A stretch of DNA of 64,000 nt from FEN-1219 sp963728995. Its GTDB lineage: Bacteria > Pseudomonadota > Gammaproteobacteria > Steroidobacterales > Rariloculaceae. Under the pieces are notes generated by a model. That model did no database searches, was not told the origin of the DNA, and was given only the letters and a program-made list of their open reading frames with translations. The position numbers and the translations under genes are program-made. The DNA lies in assembly GCA_963728995.1 (NCBI GenBank), contig CAVSMD010000009.1, forward strand, positions 186,001-250,000, in the 5' to 3' direction. Shown here in pieces: positions 11,478-20,421 of the stretch (the stretch's first letter is position 1; every line of letters begins with the position of its first letter).

Positions 11478-12809
11478 TCAGGGACTTCGCGCCGGTAGCT
11501 CGGCCGAGCGCGTCGAGGCCGCGACGGCCTCCGACCAACCCGCGGCGAGCAGCGTCGCCTCGACGTGATCGAGCGTTCGCTCGAGCGCTCCGCGATTCTC
11601 CGCCACGAGCGTGTAGGCCGCTCGGCCCGCGGCCCGGCGCAGCTCGGGCTGCTCGAAATACAGCGCGACGGCCGTCACGAGCCCTGTCGACGTCGTGCAC
11701 TTGCCGCGCCGCACCGCGCTCGAGCGCCATCACGCTGATCTCCTCGAAGTGGAACATGTGCGGTCCGAACACGACGGGCACCCGCACGGCGCAGGCCTCG
11801 AGCAGGTTCTGCCCGCCGTGCGGCACGAGGCTGCCGCCGATGAACGCCACGTCGGACGCGGCGTACAGGCGTTGCAGCTCGCCCATCGTATCGCCGACCA
11901 GCACGGCCGTGCCCGGCGGCAACGCGCCCGCGCGTGCGGCTGCGCAGCGCGACCGCGTGTCCCCGGCGCCGGCACAGGCGCGCCACGCTGTGAAAGCGCT
12001 CCGGGTGACGGGGCACGAGCACGAGCAGCAGATCCGGCAGCAGCACGCGCAGCCGCGCGAACGCATCGAGCACCTTGCGCTCCTCGCCGCGATGCGTGCT
12101 GGCGGCGATCCAGACGGGCCGCTCGCGGCCCCATCGGGCACGCAGGGCGCTCGCCTCCTCGAGCAACGTCGCGGGCAACTCGACGTCGAACTTCAGATTG
12201 CCGGTGACGTGGATCAGGGAATCGGGCGCACCGAGATTGCGCAGGCGCTGCGCGTCCACGCGCGTCTGCGCACAAAGCAGATCGGCGTTGCCGAGCATCG
12301 CGCGGGTGATCCCGGGCACGCGCAAGTAGCCGCGCAACGAGGCTTGCGAAACGCGGCCGTTCACGAGCAACAACGGAATCCTCCGCCGGCCGCACTCGGC
12401 GAAGATGTTCGGCCAAAACTCCGTCTCGGCAATGACGGCGACTTCGGGTCGCACGCGATCGAGGAAGCGCCGCACGGCGTCCGGTAGATCGTACGGCACG
12501 TAGCAGTGCGCCACGTGCGCGCCGAACAGATCCCGCACCTGCGCCGCGCCGGTCGGCGTCATCGTCGTGACGACGAGCCGATGCCGCGGATAGCGCGCGC
12601 CGAGCGCCGCGATCAGCGGCGCGGCCGAGCGCACTTCGCCGACGGAGACCGCGTGCACCCAGATCGTGCGCACGCCCGGTCATCGCAGTGACGAAGCCGA
12701 AGCGCTCGGGCCAGCGATGCCAGTAGGCCGGATAACGCAGACCGCGCCAGATCAAATTGCCGAGCGCGTACGGCACCAGCAGGTACACGAGTATCGACCA
12801 AACGGTCAT
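11478..12809 (-). CDS. waaA: Kdo transferase (WaaA/KdtA), second copy
   Basis: GT30-family 3-deoxy-D-manno-octulosonic acid transferase, inner-membrane anchored. ATG 12809 has AAGGA upstream. Visible: N-terminal membrane anchor (TVWSILVYLLVPYALGNLIW), HAVSVGEV with the catalytic-type Glu, ETEFWPN, VTGNLKFD, ASTHRGEE, LVPRHPERF and GGSLVPHGGQNLLE in the sugar-nucleotide half. Breaks near 12678, 11940 and 11685 divide it into four frames; every conserved motif remains. It differs clearly from the other WaaA at 15452-16741. Having two in one operon suggests two different acceptors or sequential transfers. Confidence 0.87.
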
Positions 12810-12811
12810 CG

Positions 12812-13509
12812 TCAGTCCTTCGCGCCTGGTCGACGAACTCGGTGACCATGGCCTGGCGGGCGGCGAAGTAGGCTGCGTAGTCGCGATCCCACGCCACCCG
12901 CGACGCAACGACGGCCTCGAACGAGCCGAGCAGCCCGAGCAGCAGCTCGCAGACCTCGCGAACGGCATGTCGCTCCGGCGGGTGCGCCGTCACGTAGTCG
13001 CAGAGGCCTTGGCTCACGACGTAGTCGCGCAACAGCGGACTCGCCGCGCGTTGCACGAAAATCCGGATGCCACACGCGAACGCCATGCCGAGATCGTTGA
13101 CGTCGTCGAACATGCAGATCAGCTGCTCGGAAGACACGCGCTGCGTGCGACACAGCGCCTCGATCGCCACGGTCTTGTTGCGCGCTCCGTAGAAGATGGC
13201 GTGGAAATGCTCGCGCAACGCGAAGCTGCGCGCCGAGGGATTCGCGGCGCCGGTGATCAGCGCGGCGACCGGCAGCTGTCCGGCGTGCTGGCGCCACAGC
13301 GCGTAGCGGAGCAGGTTCGTGCCCATCGAATCGGGCTCGCTGTAAGTGCTCTCGGCACCCTCGCCTTTCGCGCCCTGATTGAACACGCCGTCCCAGTCGC
13401 AGACCAAGCCGCGCATGTCGCGCATGCGCTGCGCGAGCACGGTGGCGGGCGTCACGAACAGGCCGCCGAGCTTCGAGAAACGACTCTCGAGCTCGAGCTC
13501 GGGCTTCAT
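12812..13509 (-). CDS. HAD-family phosphatase, KdsC-like
   Basis: HAD-superfamily hydrolase in the position expected for Kdo-8-phosphate phosphatase. Motif I is CDWDG (Asp38/Asp40), motif II ITGA, a lysine in NKTVAIEAL and motif III MFDDVNDLGMAF. That is the capless C0-type pattern of KdsC, but the protein is longer (about 232 aa against roughly 180) with an extra N-terminal 30 residues and a C-terminal helical tail after HPPERHAVRE. ATG 13509 lies one base after the stop of the transaldolase-CBS gene. The 3' end is uncertain: the open frame runs on over waaA to 12613, while a one-base change near 12820 would end it at 12812, just before the waaA start. Confidence 0.72.
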
Positions 13510-13510
13510 C

Positions 13511-14550
13511 TCACAGACGCTCTTGGCCGAGCAGTCCGAGCTTGATCAGGTCCTGGACATCGAGCACGCCGACCGGCCGTGACCCGTCGACGACGACGAT
13601 GCTATCGAGCTCGACCTTCTTGAACGCCTTCATCGCATCGTTCAGCAGGCTGTCGCGGTCGATCGTGACCGGGGACTTCGAGATAGCCGATGGCTTCCAG
13701 CGTCTTGTCGAGAATGGTGCGGCCTTCGGACTGGAGCTTGCGGCGCAAATCGCCGTCGGTGAAGACGCCGACCACGGACCCGCCCGCGTCGACGAGCGTC
13801 ACGACGCCGAGCCGCGATTCCGTCATCTTCACCATTGCGGAGGCCAGCGTATCGCTGGTCTTGCACACCGGATTCGCCGCGCGGATCACGTCTTTCACGC
13901 GCGTCGTCATCAGCGTCGTATGCTCGCGGAACTGCGCCGTGCCAAGCGTCGTCAGCGTGTTCTCGCAGAGATTCTTCATGACGGAATACGGCATGGTGCA
14001 CACGTGCACGCCCGTCAGCATGGCCTGACGCACGTGCTCGGCATGGCGCACCGAGGAGAACATCACCTTGCTGTCGTAGCCGTAACGGTCGATGACGTCG
14101 ACACACTGCTCGAACAGCTGGATCGCGTCGTGCCCCTGGTCCTGCATGCGCCCGGCCAGCGGACAGATGAACGCCGCGCCGGCCTCCATGGCCATGTAGG
14201 CCTGGTTCAGCGTGTAGATCAGATGCACGTTGACGCGGTGACCCTGGTCGGTCAGCCGCTTGCACGCCTTCACGCCCTCGTTGGAGATCGGCACCTTGAA
14301 AACGGGCGGCCGCGTCGAGCCCGAGCCCGAGCAGCCGCTCGGCCTCGGCGAGAATCTGATCCGGCGTGTCGCCGAGCGCCTCCACCTGCAGCTCGGGCAC
14401 CATGCCCGACAGCTTGACGATCGCGCCGTCGATGTCGGTGATGCCGTGACGGTGCATGAACGTCGGCGTCGTCGTGAGCCCCTTGACGAAACCGAAGTCG
14501 AGCGCGGCTTCGATTTCCTTGAAATCGACCGAATCGAGGTACAGTTCCAT
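13511..14550 (-). CDS. Transaldolase/F6P-aldolase-like domain fused to CBS pair
   Basis: About 346 residues. Residues 1-220 are a TalC/FSA-type aldolase: LDSVDF with Asp6, VFKVPIS with the Schiff-base Lys85, NVHLIYTLNQA, CPLAGRMQD and FSSVRHAEHV. Aligned from memory without gaps to E. coli FSA, Lys85 and Asp6 match, but Asn28 is Thr (GLTTTPT) and Tyr131 is Leu. Residues 225-346 form two CBS motifs (RLGVVTLVDAGGSVVGVFTDGDLRR and SIVVVDGSRPVGVLDVQDL) like the C-terminus of KdsD. GAAGGA precedes ATG 14550. Breaks near 14312 and 13682. Between kdsA (9 bases) and the HAD gene (1 base), it probably supplies or controls the arabinose-5-phosphate-like substrate; this is inference. Confidence 0.82.
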
Positions 14551-14559
14551 GAAGATCCT

Positions 14560-15394
14560 TCAGTGCGTTTGGGCGCGGACGAGGTTGTGGATGTCCAGCA
14601 GCGGCCGCATGAACTTTTCGAGATCGTCCAAGTAGTACTGACTCGCCGCATCGCAAAGCGCCTCGGGCGGGTTCGGGTGCGCTTCGAAGAAGACGCCGTC
14701 GACACCCGCCGCCACGCCGGCCCGAGCCAGCGTATCGAGGAACTGCCGCGCGCCACCGCGCGGGTCCTTGCTCGGTATGCCGTATTTGCGAATCGAGTGA
14801 CCGATGTCGAACACGACGGGATAGCCGATCTGGCGCAGCAGATAGAAGCTGCGCGGATCGACGACGAGATCGTTGTAGCCGAACGTGTAGCCGCGCTCGG
14901 TCAGGATGATCTTGTCGTTACCCGAGTCCTCGAGCTTCTTGCACGGCTTCGCCATGTTCTCGGGCGCGATGAACTGCCCGTGCTTGACGTTCACGACGGC
15001 GCCGGTTTTCGCCGCCGCGACCACGAGCTCGCTCTGCATGCAGAGGTAGGCCGGGATCTGCAGCACGTCGACCACCTCGGCCGCGGGCGCTGCTTGATAC
15101 GGATAATGGATGTCGGTCAGTATCGGCAGATCGAACTCGCGCTTGATCTTCTCGCAGGATCTTCAGCCCTGCCTCGAGCCCCGGGCCCTGGTAGTACTCG
15201 AGCGAGCTGCGATTGTCCTTGGAGAACGACGACTTGAAGATCAACGGCATCCCGAGCGACGCGGTGATCTTCTTCAAACGCTCGGCCGTACGCATCATCA
15301 GCGCCTCTTCCTCGATCACGCATGGCCCGGCGATCAGGAACAACTGATCGGACCCGCAATCGATGTCGCGGACGAAGACGTGCTTGTTGCTCAT
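14560..15394 (-). CDS. kdsA: 3-deoxy-8-phosphooctulonate synthase (KdsA)
   Basis: Condenses PEP with arabinose-5-phosphate (or a relative) to Kdo-8-phosphate; cytoplasmic TIM barrel. AGPCVIE contains the Cys of metal-dependent KdsA; later GHS and FFEAHP supply the expected His and Glu. Length is about 277 aa. Some sites differ from common KdsA: KDNRSS instead of KANRS, CMQSEL instead of CRQTN, KHGQFIAPENM instead of KKGQF. One extra C near 15154 breaks the frame between LKIL and EKIKREFDLPILTDIH. It precedes the transaldolase-CBS gene by 9 bases, so it is co-transcribed. Confidence 0.88.
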
Positions 15395-15451
15395 CTACTA
15401 TCCAACTGCATGAAGTGTCGCCGCATTCTAGCGGTTTAGGGCCGGAACTTA

Positions 15452-16741
15452 CTACGCCCGCACCCGCAGCAACTCGACGAGCATCTCATAATTGCGCGAC
15501 GTCGCGCCCTGCCCCGCAAGCACGACGCCCCGCGCACGTTCGCCGAGCTCGCGTCGCGCCCTCGCGTCACCCACGAGCGCGACGACGGCGGCCGTGAGCG
15601 CCGCCGAATCGCGCACGAGCCTGCCGGCATCGGCGGCGAGCAGGTCCTCGACCGTTTCCTTGAAGCTGAAGTTGTACGGCCCGAACAGCACGGGGACTGC
15701 AAGCATCGCCGGCTCCATGAGGTTGTGCCCGCCTTTGTTGGCCCCGCGATAGAACAGGCTACCGCCGACGAACGCGAGATCCGCTACCGCGTACAGCTTG
15801 CCGAGCTCGCCGACCGTGTCGACGACGAGCACGCCGTCGCGCCCCGGCGCGCGCTCGCTCCCGGCATCGACTGCCGTCTTACACACCGCACGATAGCCGC
15901 GGGCCCGCGCCCGCTGCTCGACGGCCGGCGCCTCGGCCGGGTACCGCGGCACGAGCAGCAAAGCGGCGGCAGCGCCCGTCGCGCGGGCGGCGGCATACGC
16001 GTCGAGCAACGCCTCGTCCTCGTGCTCGTGGAGGCTGCCGCCGATGATCACCACGTCCTCGGGTCGATAACCGAGCGCCGCGCGCAGGCGCCGCGCCTCG
16101 TCGGGCTCGGCGGCGAGACGCGTCAGGTCGTATTTCATGTTGCCGGTCACGTGCAGGCGCGGCGACGGGACGCCGAGCGCGCGCAGCCGCGCGGCGTGCT
16201 CCTCCGTCTGGACCGCCAGCAAATCGAACATCCGTAGCACGCGCCCGATGAGTCGCGTGCGCGCGTGGACGCGGAACGACTTCGCGGACATCTTGCCGTT
16301 GATGAGCGCGATCGGCGTGCCGCGCCGCTTCGCGCAAGCAATGAAGTTCGGCCAGAATTCCGATTCCGCGACGATGACGAGCTCGGGATCGAAGTGCCGG
16401 TAGCAGCGACGGACGATGAAGGTGAGATCGACCGGCAGCGGCACGACGCGATGGCGCGGATACAGCCTGCGCGCGGTCGCGAGTCCCGTGACGGTGAAAG
16501 CCGAGATCACGAGCGGCTTGGTCGGAAAATCGCGCTCGAGTCGCGCGACGAGCGGCCGCAGCAACCCCACCTCGCCTGCGGAGGACCCATGCAGCCAGAT
16601 GGACCGCCGCTCGGGGGCGCCGAGGCGGCGCCCAAAACGCCGCAGCAGGTCGTCGCGACCGGCCGTCAGCAATCGGTACGCGAACCAGGGCAAGAGAACG
16701 ATGCAAACGAGCGAGTAAGCGAGGTCGAGCAGCAAACCCAT
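15452..16741 (-). CDS. waaA: Kdo transferase (WaaA/KdtA), first copy
   Basis: GT30 transferase of 429 aa, intact frame. N-terminal membrane anchor (LLLDLAYSLVCIVLLPWFAY), HGSSAGEVG with Glu57 in the catalytic-base position, ESEFWPN, VTGNMKYD, GGSLHEHED, LVPRYPAEA and GGSLFYRGANKGGHNLMEP. The start is ATG 16741; a TTG two codons upstream (16747) is possible. It is the first gene of the minus-strand operon that continues with kdsA, transaldolase-CBS, HAD phosphatase, a second WaaA and an ABC exporter. No lipid A genes (lpx) and no kdsB are in this window. Confidence 0.92.
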   Translation of the reverse strand: MGLLLDLAYSLVCIVLLPWFAYRLLTAGRDDLLRRFGRRLGAPERRSIWLHGSSAGEVGLLRPLVARLERDFPTKPLVISAFTVTGLATARRLYPRHRVVPLPVDLTFIVRRCYRHFDPELVIVAESEFWPNFIACAKRRGTPIALINGKMSAKSFRVHARTRLIGRVLRMFDLLAVQTEEHAARLRALGVPSPRLHVTGNMKYDLTRLAAEPDEARRLRAALGYRPEDVVIIGGSLHEHEDEALLDAYAAARATGAAAALLLVPRYPAEAPAVEQRARARGYRAVCKTAVDAGSERAPGRDGVLVVDTVGELGKLYAVADLAFVGGSLFYRGANKGGHNLMEPAMLAVPVLFGPYNFSFKETVEDLLAADAGRLVRDSAALTAAVVALVGDARARRELGERARGVVLAGQGATSRNYEMLVELLRVRA

Positions 16742-16810
16742 CGACAAATCCGTCGGCAGGCGACAGTGCCGCAGGAGTTTACTCCACTCGGACGGGCCTC
16801 GCGGCAGCGA

Positions 16811-18149
16811 TTAGACGGCCGCCGGCGTGGGCCAAACGTCCGCTACTCGCAAGCTGACGCTGCTGGCCGAGGCAAGGTAGCGGTCGATCCATGCCGGCAC
16901 GAGATCGCCACGCATCGGTCGACCGATGAAGAACCCCTGCGCCATCTGGCAACCGAGCGCCGCGACGATGTCGAGCGCCTCCGCGTTGTCGATGCCTTCG
17001 GCAACGACGCGCATGCCGAGCGCCTGCGCCAGCTCGATCACGGTCTTGACGATCTGCCGGTCGGTCGCATCGGCCGCGATCCCGCCAATGAACCGCTTGT
17101 CTATCTTGATCTCCGTGGCGGGCAGCTGCTTCAGATAACCGAGCGACGAATAGCCCTTGCCGAAATCGTCGAGCGCGAAATCGACGCCGAGCCTTGCGCA
17201 GCTTCTGCACGCCCGCCAGCGCGGACTCGTCGCCTTGCACGAGGCTGTCTTCGGTGATCTCGACCGTGAGCCCGAACCCGCGGGCGTCGAGCGCCGCCTT
17301 CAGCGACTTGATACGGGGCGTGAACTCCGGATGGGTCAGGATCTGCGGCGAGACATTGACCGCGATCGAGAACGGCTTCTCGAGCGCATCCCATTCCGCG
17401 ACACGCGCGGTGACGTGGTCGAACACCAGCCACGTGATGGCGACGATCGTGCCCGTGCGCTCGGCCAGCGGGATGAAGTCGCTTGCGGGCACGAACGCTC
17501 CCGAGGGCGTGCGCCAGCGGACGAGCGCCTCGACGCCGCAGACGCGACGCGTATCGATCGCGACCTTGGGCTGGAAATAGACCTCGAGCTCGCGGCGCTG
17601 CACGGCGCCCTGCAAATCGGACTCGAACTTCCACAGCGCAGCTTGCTGCTGTGTGGAGTCGGGTCGATAGATGTCGAACGACAGCTCCTTGTCGCGCGCC
17701 TCCGTGAGCGCCAGCTCGGCGCGGCGGAATAGCGTCTCGGCGTCGTCCGCGTGCGACGGATAAACGGCGATGCCGAGCGTCACGTCGACGAACAGCTTGT
17801 CGCCGCCGACCTCGATCTCGGGCGGATGATCCTCGGTCAGGGCGGCCGCGTAGTCCAGGATGCTCGCCATCGAGTCGCAGTCGACCAGCACGGCGAAGCG
17901 TCGCTCGGACAGGCGAATGATCGGGGTTCGCGGCGGCAGAATGTCGCGCAGCTTCTCGGCATGGTCTGCGCAGAAAGTTTCGCAGCGCTCGCGGCCGAAG
18001 GTGGTCGCGATTCGATTGAACGCATCGAGCTTACCCACGAGCAGCGCCGCGAGCCGGCCTTGCTGCCCCTGCCTGAGAAATTGCTCGATGAAGTCGATGC
18101 TCATGCTCCTGCGTTTGCCGGAGCCGGACTCATCCTGCGTCACGTTCAA
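16811..18149 (-). CDS. EAL-domain cyclic-di-GMP phosphodiesterase with degenerate GGDEF
   Basis: About 445 aa, cytoplasmic. The first 170 residues resemble a GGDEF fold (IIRLSERRFAVLVD, GIAVYPSHADDAETLFRRAELAL) but have no GGDEF motif, so synthase activity is unlikely. The EAL domain has VEALVRW, NVSPQ, EITEDSL, DDFGKGYSSLGYL and IKIDKRFI, consistent with c-di-GMP hydrolysis; the terminal motif reads AEGID rather than AEGVE. One extra G near 17194 breaks the frame just before LGVDFALDDFG. The start is a TTG at 18149 with GGAG upstream, or ATG 18104. The PilZ protein at 57 kb is a possible c-di-GMP receptor in the same genome. Confidence 0.88.
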
Positions 18150-18433
18150 CTCGCCGCTCCCAGCGAACCGCTGCGTTCGGTTACGTGGGGCATTACAGCA
18201 AGAACCGCAGCAGCGCCGCTGTGAGCCTAGTCACGTGCAGCGCAGACGGCGCCGACCGTCGGTAGGCAATTTCGACGCGTCACCTGCGAGCCACTGCTGA
18301 CGAGGCGCGTCACCCGGCTTTGACATAAACGCTGTCGACACCGGCCGGCACCGCATGGTCGCGTCCATGGCATGGGCCTTGCAGCCCACGAGAATACCGG
18401 TCATCGGGCCTGCGGAAACGGAGCTGTAACACC

Positions 18434-18712
18434 ATGGCCAGACTGACGCCGAGCATTCGGCCGACGGAGACCTATACGGAGCCGAACTTCGTGCGCGTGT
18501 ACACCGCCTCGCCGGATGCCATTCGCAGCGAGCGGCTTGCGACCATCGAGCACTTGTCCTACAGCGCCGCCAACGGCACCGGCCGTGCCGGCTGGAGCTG
18601 CACGACGATCGTCGACGGCGAAGCCATGACGAAGGAAGATGCGCTGTTCATCGCTCGCGGCTACGCGGTCGAGCACGAGGTGCCCGTGATCTACGAGTGC
18701 CACAGCGACTAG
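18434..18712 (+). CDS. Hypothetical protein, 92 aa
   Basis: Not recognised. Small soluble protein without a signal peptide or membrane segment; mixed alpha/beta composition, three aromatic TY/YTA positions near the N-terminus and two cysteines (WSC, YEC). The lone gene is preceded by 284 bases with no other visible gene. GGAG occurs upstream but rather far (about 10 bases). The stop is directly followed by the 50-base hairpin repeat at 18714. Confidence 0.55.
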   Translation: MARLTPSIRPTETYTEPNFVRVYTASPDAIRSERLATIEHLSYSAANGTGRAGWSCTTIVDGEAMTKEDALFIARGYAVEHEVPVIYECHSD

Positions 18713-18713
18713 A

Positions 18714-18812
18714 CCGGAATCTGCTCCTGCGATTCCGGCACTCCCGCCATCCCTGGCGGTCGGCCGGAATCTGCTCCTGCGATTCCGGCACTCCCGCCAT
18801 CCCTGGCGGTCG
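18714..18812. repeat. Tandem 50-base palindromic repeat (REP-like, two copies)
   Basis: Two identical 49-base copies (18714-18762 and 18764-18812) one base apart. Each copy contains two hairpins: CCGGAATC/GATTCCGG (8-bp stem, 9-base loop) and CCGCC/GGCGG (5-bp stem, 6-base loop). It fills the gap between two convergent genes (stops at 18712 and 18813), so it may act as a bidirectional terminator or be a REP/BIME-type dispersed element. No further copy was noticed in the window. Confidence 0.85.
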
Positions 18813-19550
18813 CTATCGGGGGAGGCGCGTGCGCAGCTCGGCTGCGCTCAAATTGCCCACCGCCAACGGCTGGCCCAGATCGAACTCGCGAGTCTTCGCG
18901 AGCGACCCGACCATCACCGGATCGAACCCCGCGTCGCGGATCAAACGCTCCGCCGTCGCGATCGCCGCGGCGTCGTCCCCGCCGATCGGGATCGCGATCC
19001 GGGCGGGTTGGCGGTTCGCCTCGTTCGCGAGCGACGCCGCCGGAATGCAGTTGAAGGCCCGCACGACGCGTTTGTTCCTCAGCAGCTCTGCGGTCGAGAC
19101 GCCGGCGCCTTTGCGCTGCCATTCGACCGCTTCTGGGCCATCGCGCCGCTCGACGGGGTTGCTCGTATCGATGATGACTTTACCCGCGAGCTCTGACGCA
19201 TAGTCGTTGCCGATCTGCGGCATCGCGCCGTAGGGCACGGACACGAGAACCACGCTGCCGAACGCCGCGGCCTCGCGCGACGTGCCGGCATGCGCACGCG
19301 GGCCGAGCTCCTTCACGAGGTCGGCGAGCTCCTCCGGATGCCGCGACGACACGAACACCTCGTGGCCGGCCTTCACCCAATGACGCGCGAGGGCGCCGCC
19401 GATCTTGCCGGTGCCGATGATGCCGATCCTCAGCGGCTCCTGGGCCTTGGCCGGAGACCCGGGCGTGACGGCACAGACGAGCAGGCTCGCGGCACCGAGC
19501 AGCAAGAACCGACGCGATACTCCCTGGAGCCTGAACAGTCGCCGTCGCAT
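18813..19550 (-). CDS. Exported NADPH-dependent F420-reductase-like oxidoreductase
   Basis: 245 aa: signal-like N-terminus (MRRRLFRLQG then a hydrophobic stretch ending AKA/QEP), then a Rossmann domain with GIIGTGKIGGALARH and the family pattern VLVSVPYGA, IIDTSNPVERRDG, VVRAFNCIPA and GDD. This is the NADP-oxidoreductase coenzyme-F420-dependent family (PF03807-like). The start at ATG 19550 follows GGGGGG. RRFLLLGAAS inside the leader could be a Tat motif, which would explain export of a folded nucleotide-binding protein. Substrate unknown. Confidence 0.8.
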   Translation of the reverse strand: MRRRLFRLQGVSRRFLLLGAASLLVCAVTPGSPAKAQEPLRIGIIGTGKIGGALARHWVKAGHEVFVSSRHPEELADLVKELGPRAHAGTSREAAAFGSVVLVSVPYGAMPQIGNDYASELAGKVIIDTSNPVERRDGPEAVEWQRKGAGVSTAELLRNKRVVRAFNCIPAASLANEANRQPARIAIPIGGDDAAAIATAERLIRDAGFDPVMVGSLAKTREFDLGQPLAVGNLSAAELRTRLPR

Positions 19551-19653
19551 GGAACCCCCCGGAGACTCACCCATGGACCCCGATGATACCCACGCGCCAC
19601 GGCGCGCCGACATCGTCCCGAAGATTCTTGACGTGCGGCCGAATCGCGCCCGT

Positions 19654-20139
19654 TCAGTCCGCGATCTCGACTTCGGCCTCGATTTCGACCGGTAGATCGA
19701 ATGGCAGCTCGGCCATGCCGACCGCGCTGCGCGCGTGCGCGCCGCGCTCGGGTCCGAAGACCTCGAGGATCAAATCGGAGAAGCCGTTGATCACCAGCGG
19801 CTGCTGGTTGAAGCCGGGAGCCGAATTCACCATGCCGAATACGCGTGTCCACGCGCGAATCCGATCGAGGTCGCCGAGCTCGCGCTCGAGATTCCCGAGG
19901 ATGGCGAGCGCCGTGAGCCTCGCCGCCTTGTAGCCTTGCTCGACCGTCAATTCGCGGCCGAGCTTACCGAACGGTCGGGCCAGCGTGCCGTCGTCGTGCA
20001 GCGGCCCGTGCCCGGAGACATAGGCGCGATCGCCGCGGATGCAAACGAAACGAAACGGCAGGACGATGCCCGGTGGCAGCTGCACCGGCCCGGGCAGCGT
20101 CAATCCCAAGGTCGTGAGCTTCGCGGCAATCTCGCTCAT
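19654..20139 (-). CDS. RidA/YjgF family protein
   Basis: 161 aa of the YjgF/YER057c/UK114 family, variant with an N-terminal extension (similar to those annotated as RidA-family or atrazine-hydrolase-like). Family landmarks: AYVSGHGPLHDDG, ARLTALAILGNLERELGDLDRI and a C-terminal EIEAEVEI strand. The Arg of the canonical enamine-deaminase site is not evident in its usual position, so deaminase activity is uncertain. ATG 20139 overlaps the stop of the upstream membrane-protein gene (4 bases), so the pair is coupled. Confidence 0.82.
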   Translation of the reverse strand: MSEIAAKLTTLGLTLPGPVQLPPGIVLPFRFVCIRGDRAYVSGHGPLHDDGTLARPFGKLGRELTVEQGYKAARLTALAILGNLERELGDLDRIRAWTRVFGMVNSAPGFNQQPLVINGFSDLILEVFGPERGAHARSAVGMAELPFDLPVEIEAEVEIAD

Positions 20140-20345
20140 GGCGCACCCCCTCGAGGCGACGCATCGCGGGCGCGGCGAAAGAACCACACGGCGCCGCCGA
20201 GACCGAGCAGCGCGAGCAGCGCCATCAAGCCGATGCGCCATGTCGGGCCGCTCGCCATCCCGCCCTGCGCGAACCAGTAGATCGCATAGCCGAGCGCGAG
20301 CAAGCAGACCACGGCATTCACGCGGTGGCGCGTAACCTTCGACAT
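20136..20345 (-). CDS. Small two-helix membrane protein
   Basis: 69 aa with two transmembrane helices (AVVCLLALGYAIYWFAQ and GLMALLALLGLGGAVWFF) and basic ends. No family recognised. It is coupled by ATGA overlap to the RidA-family gene downstream and lies 76 bases from dsbA, which ends the adjacent minus-strand unit. Confidence 0.65.
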   Translation of the reverse strand: MSKVTRHRVNAVVCLLALGYAIYWFAQGGMASGPTWRIGLMALLALLGLGGAVWFFRRARDASPRGGAP

Positions 20346-20421
20346 GCGACCCCCCCGAGCCGAACGGCGGCGTCCCAGGGTAGCGAACGCGCCGCCCGAG
20401 GAGCAAGCGCGCCGGCTTGCC

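Noticed and set aside
6087..17200. Programmed ribosomal frameshifting as the cause of the many breaks
   Set aside because: Breaks occur in unrelated genes at unrelated sequences without slippery heptamers and mostly need removal of one base; an error source is simpler.
18714..18812. CRISPR array
   Set aside because: Only two copies, adjacent without spacers, and internally palindromic; better explained as a REP-like tandem.
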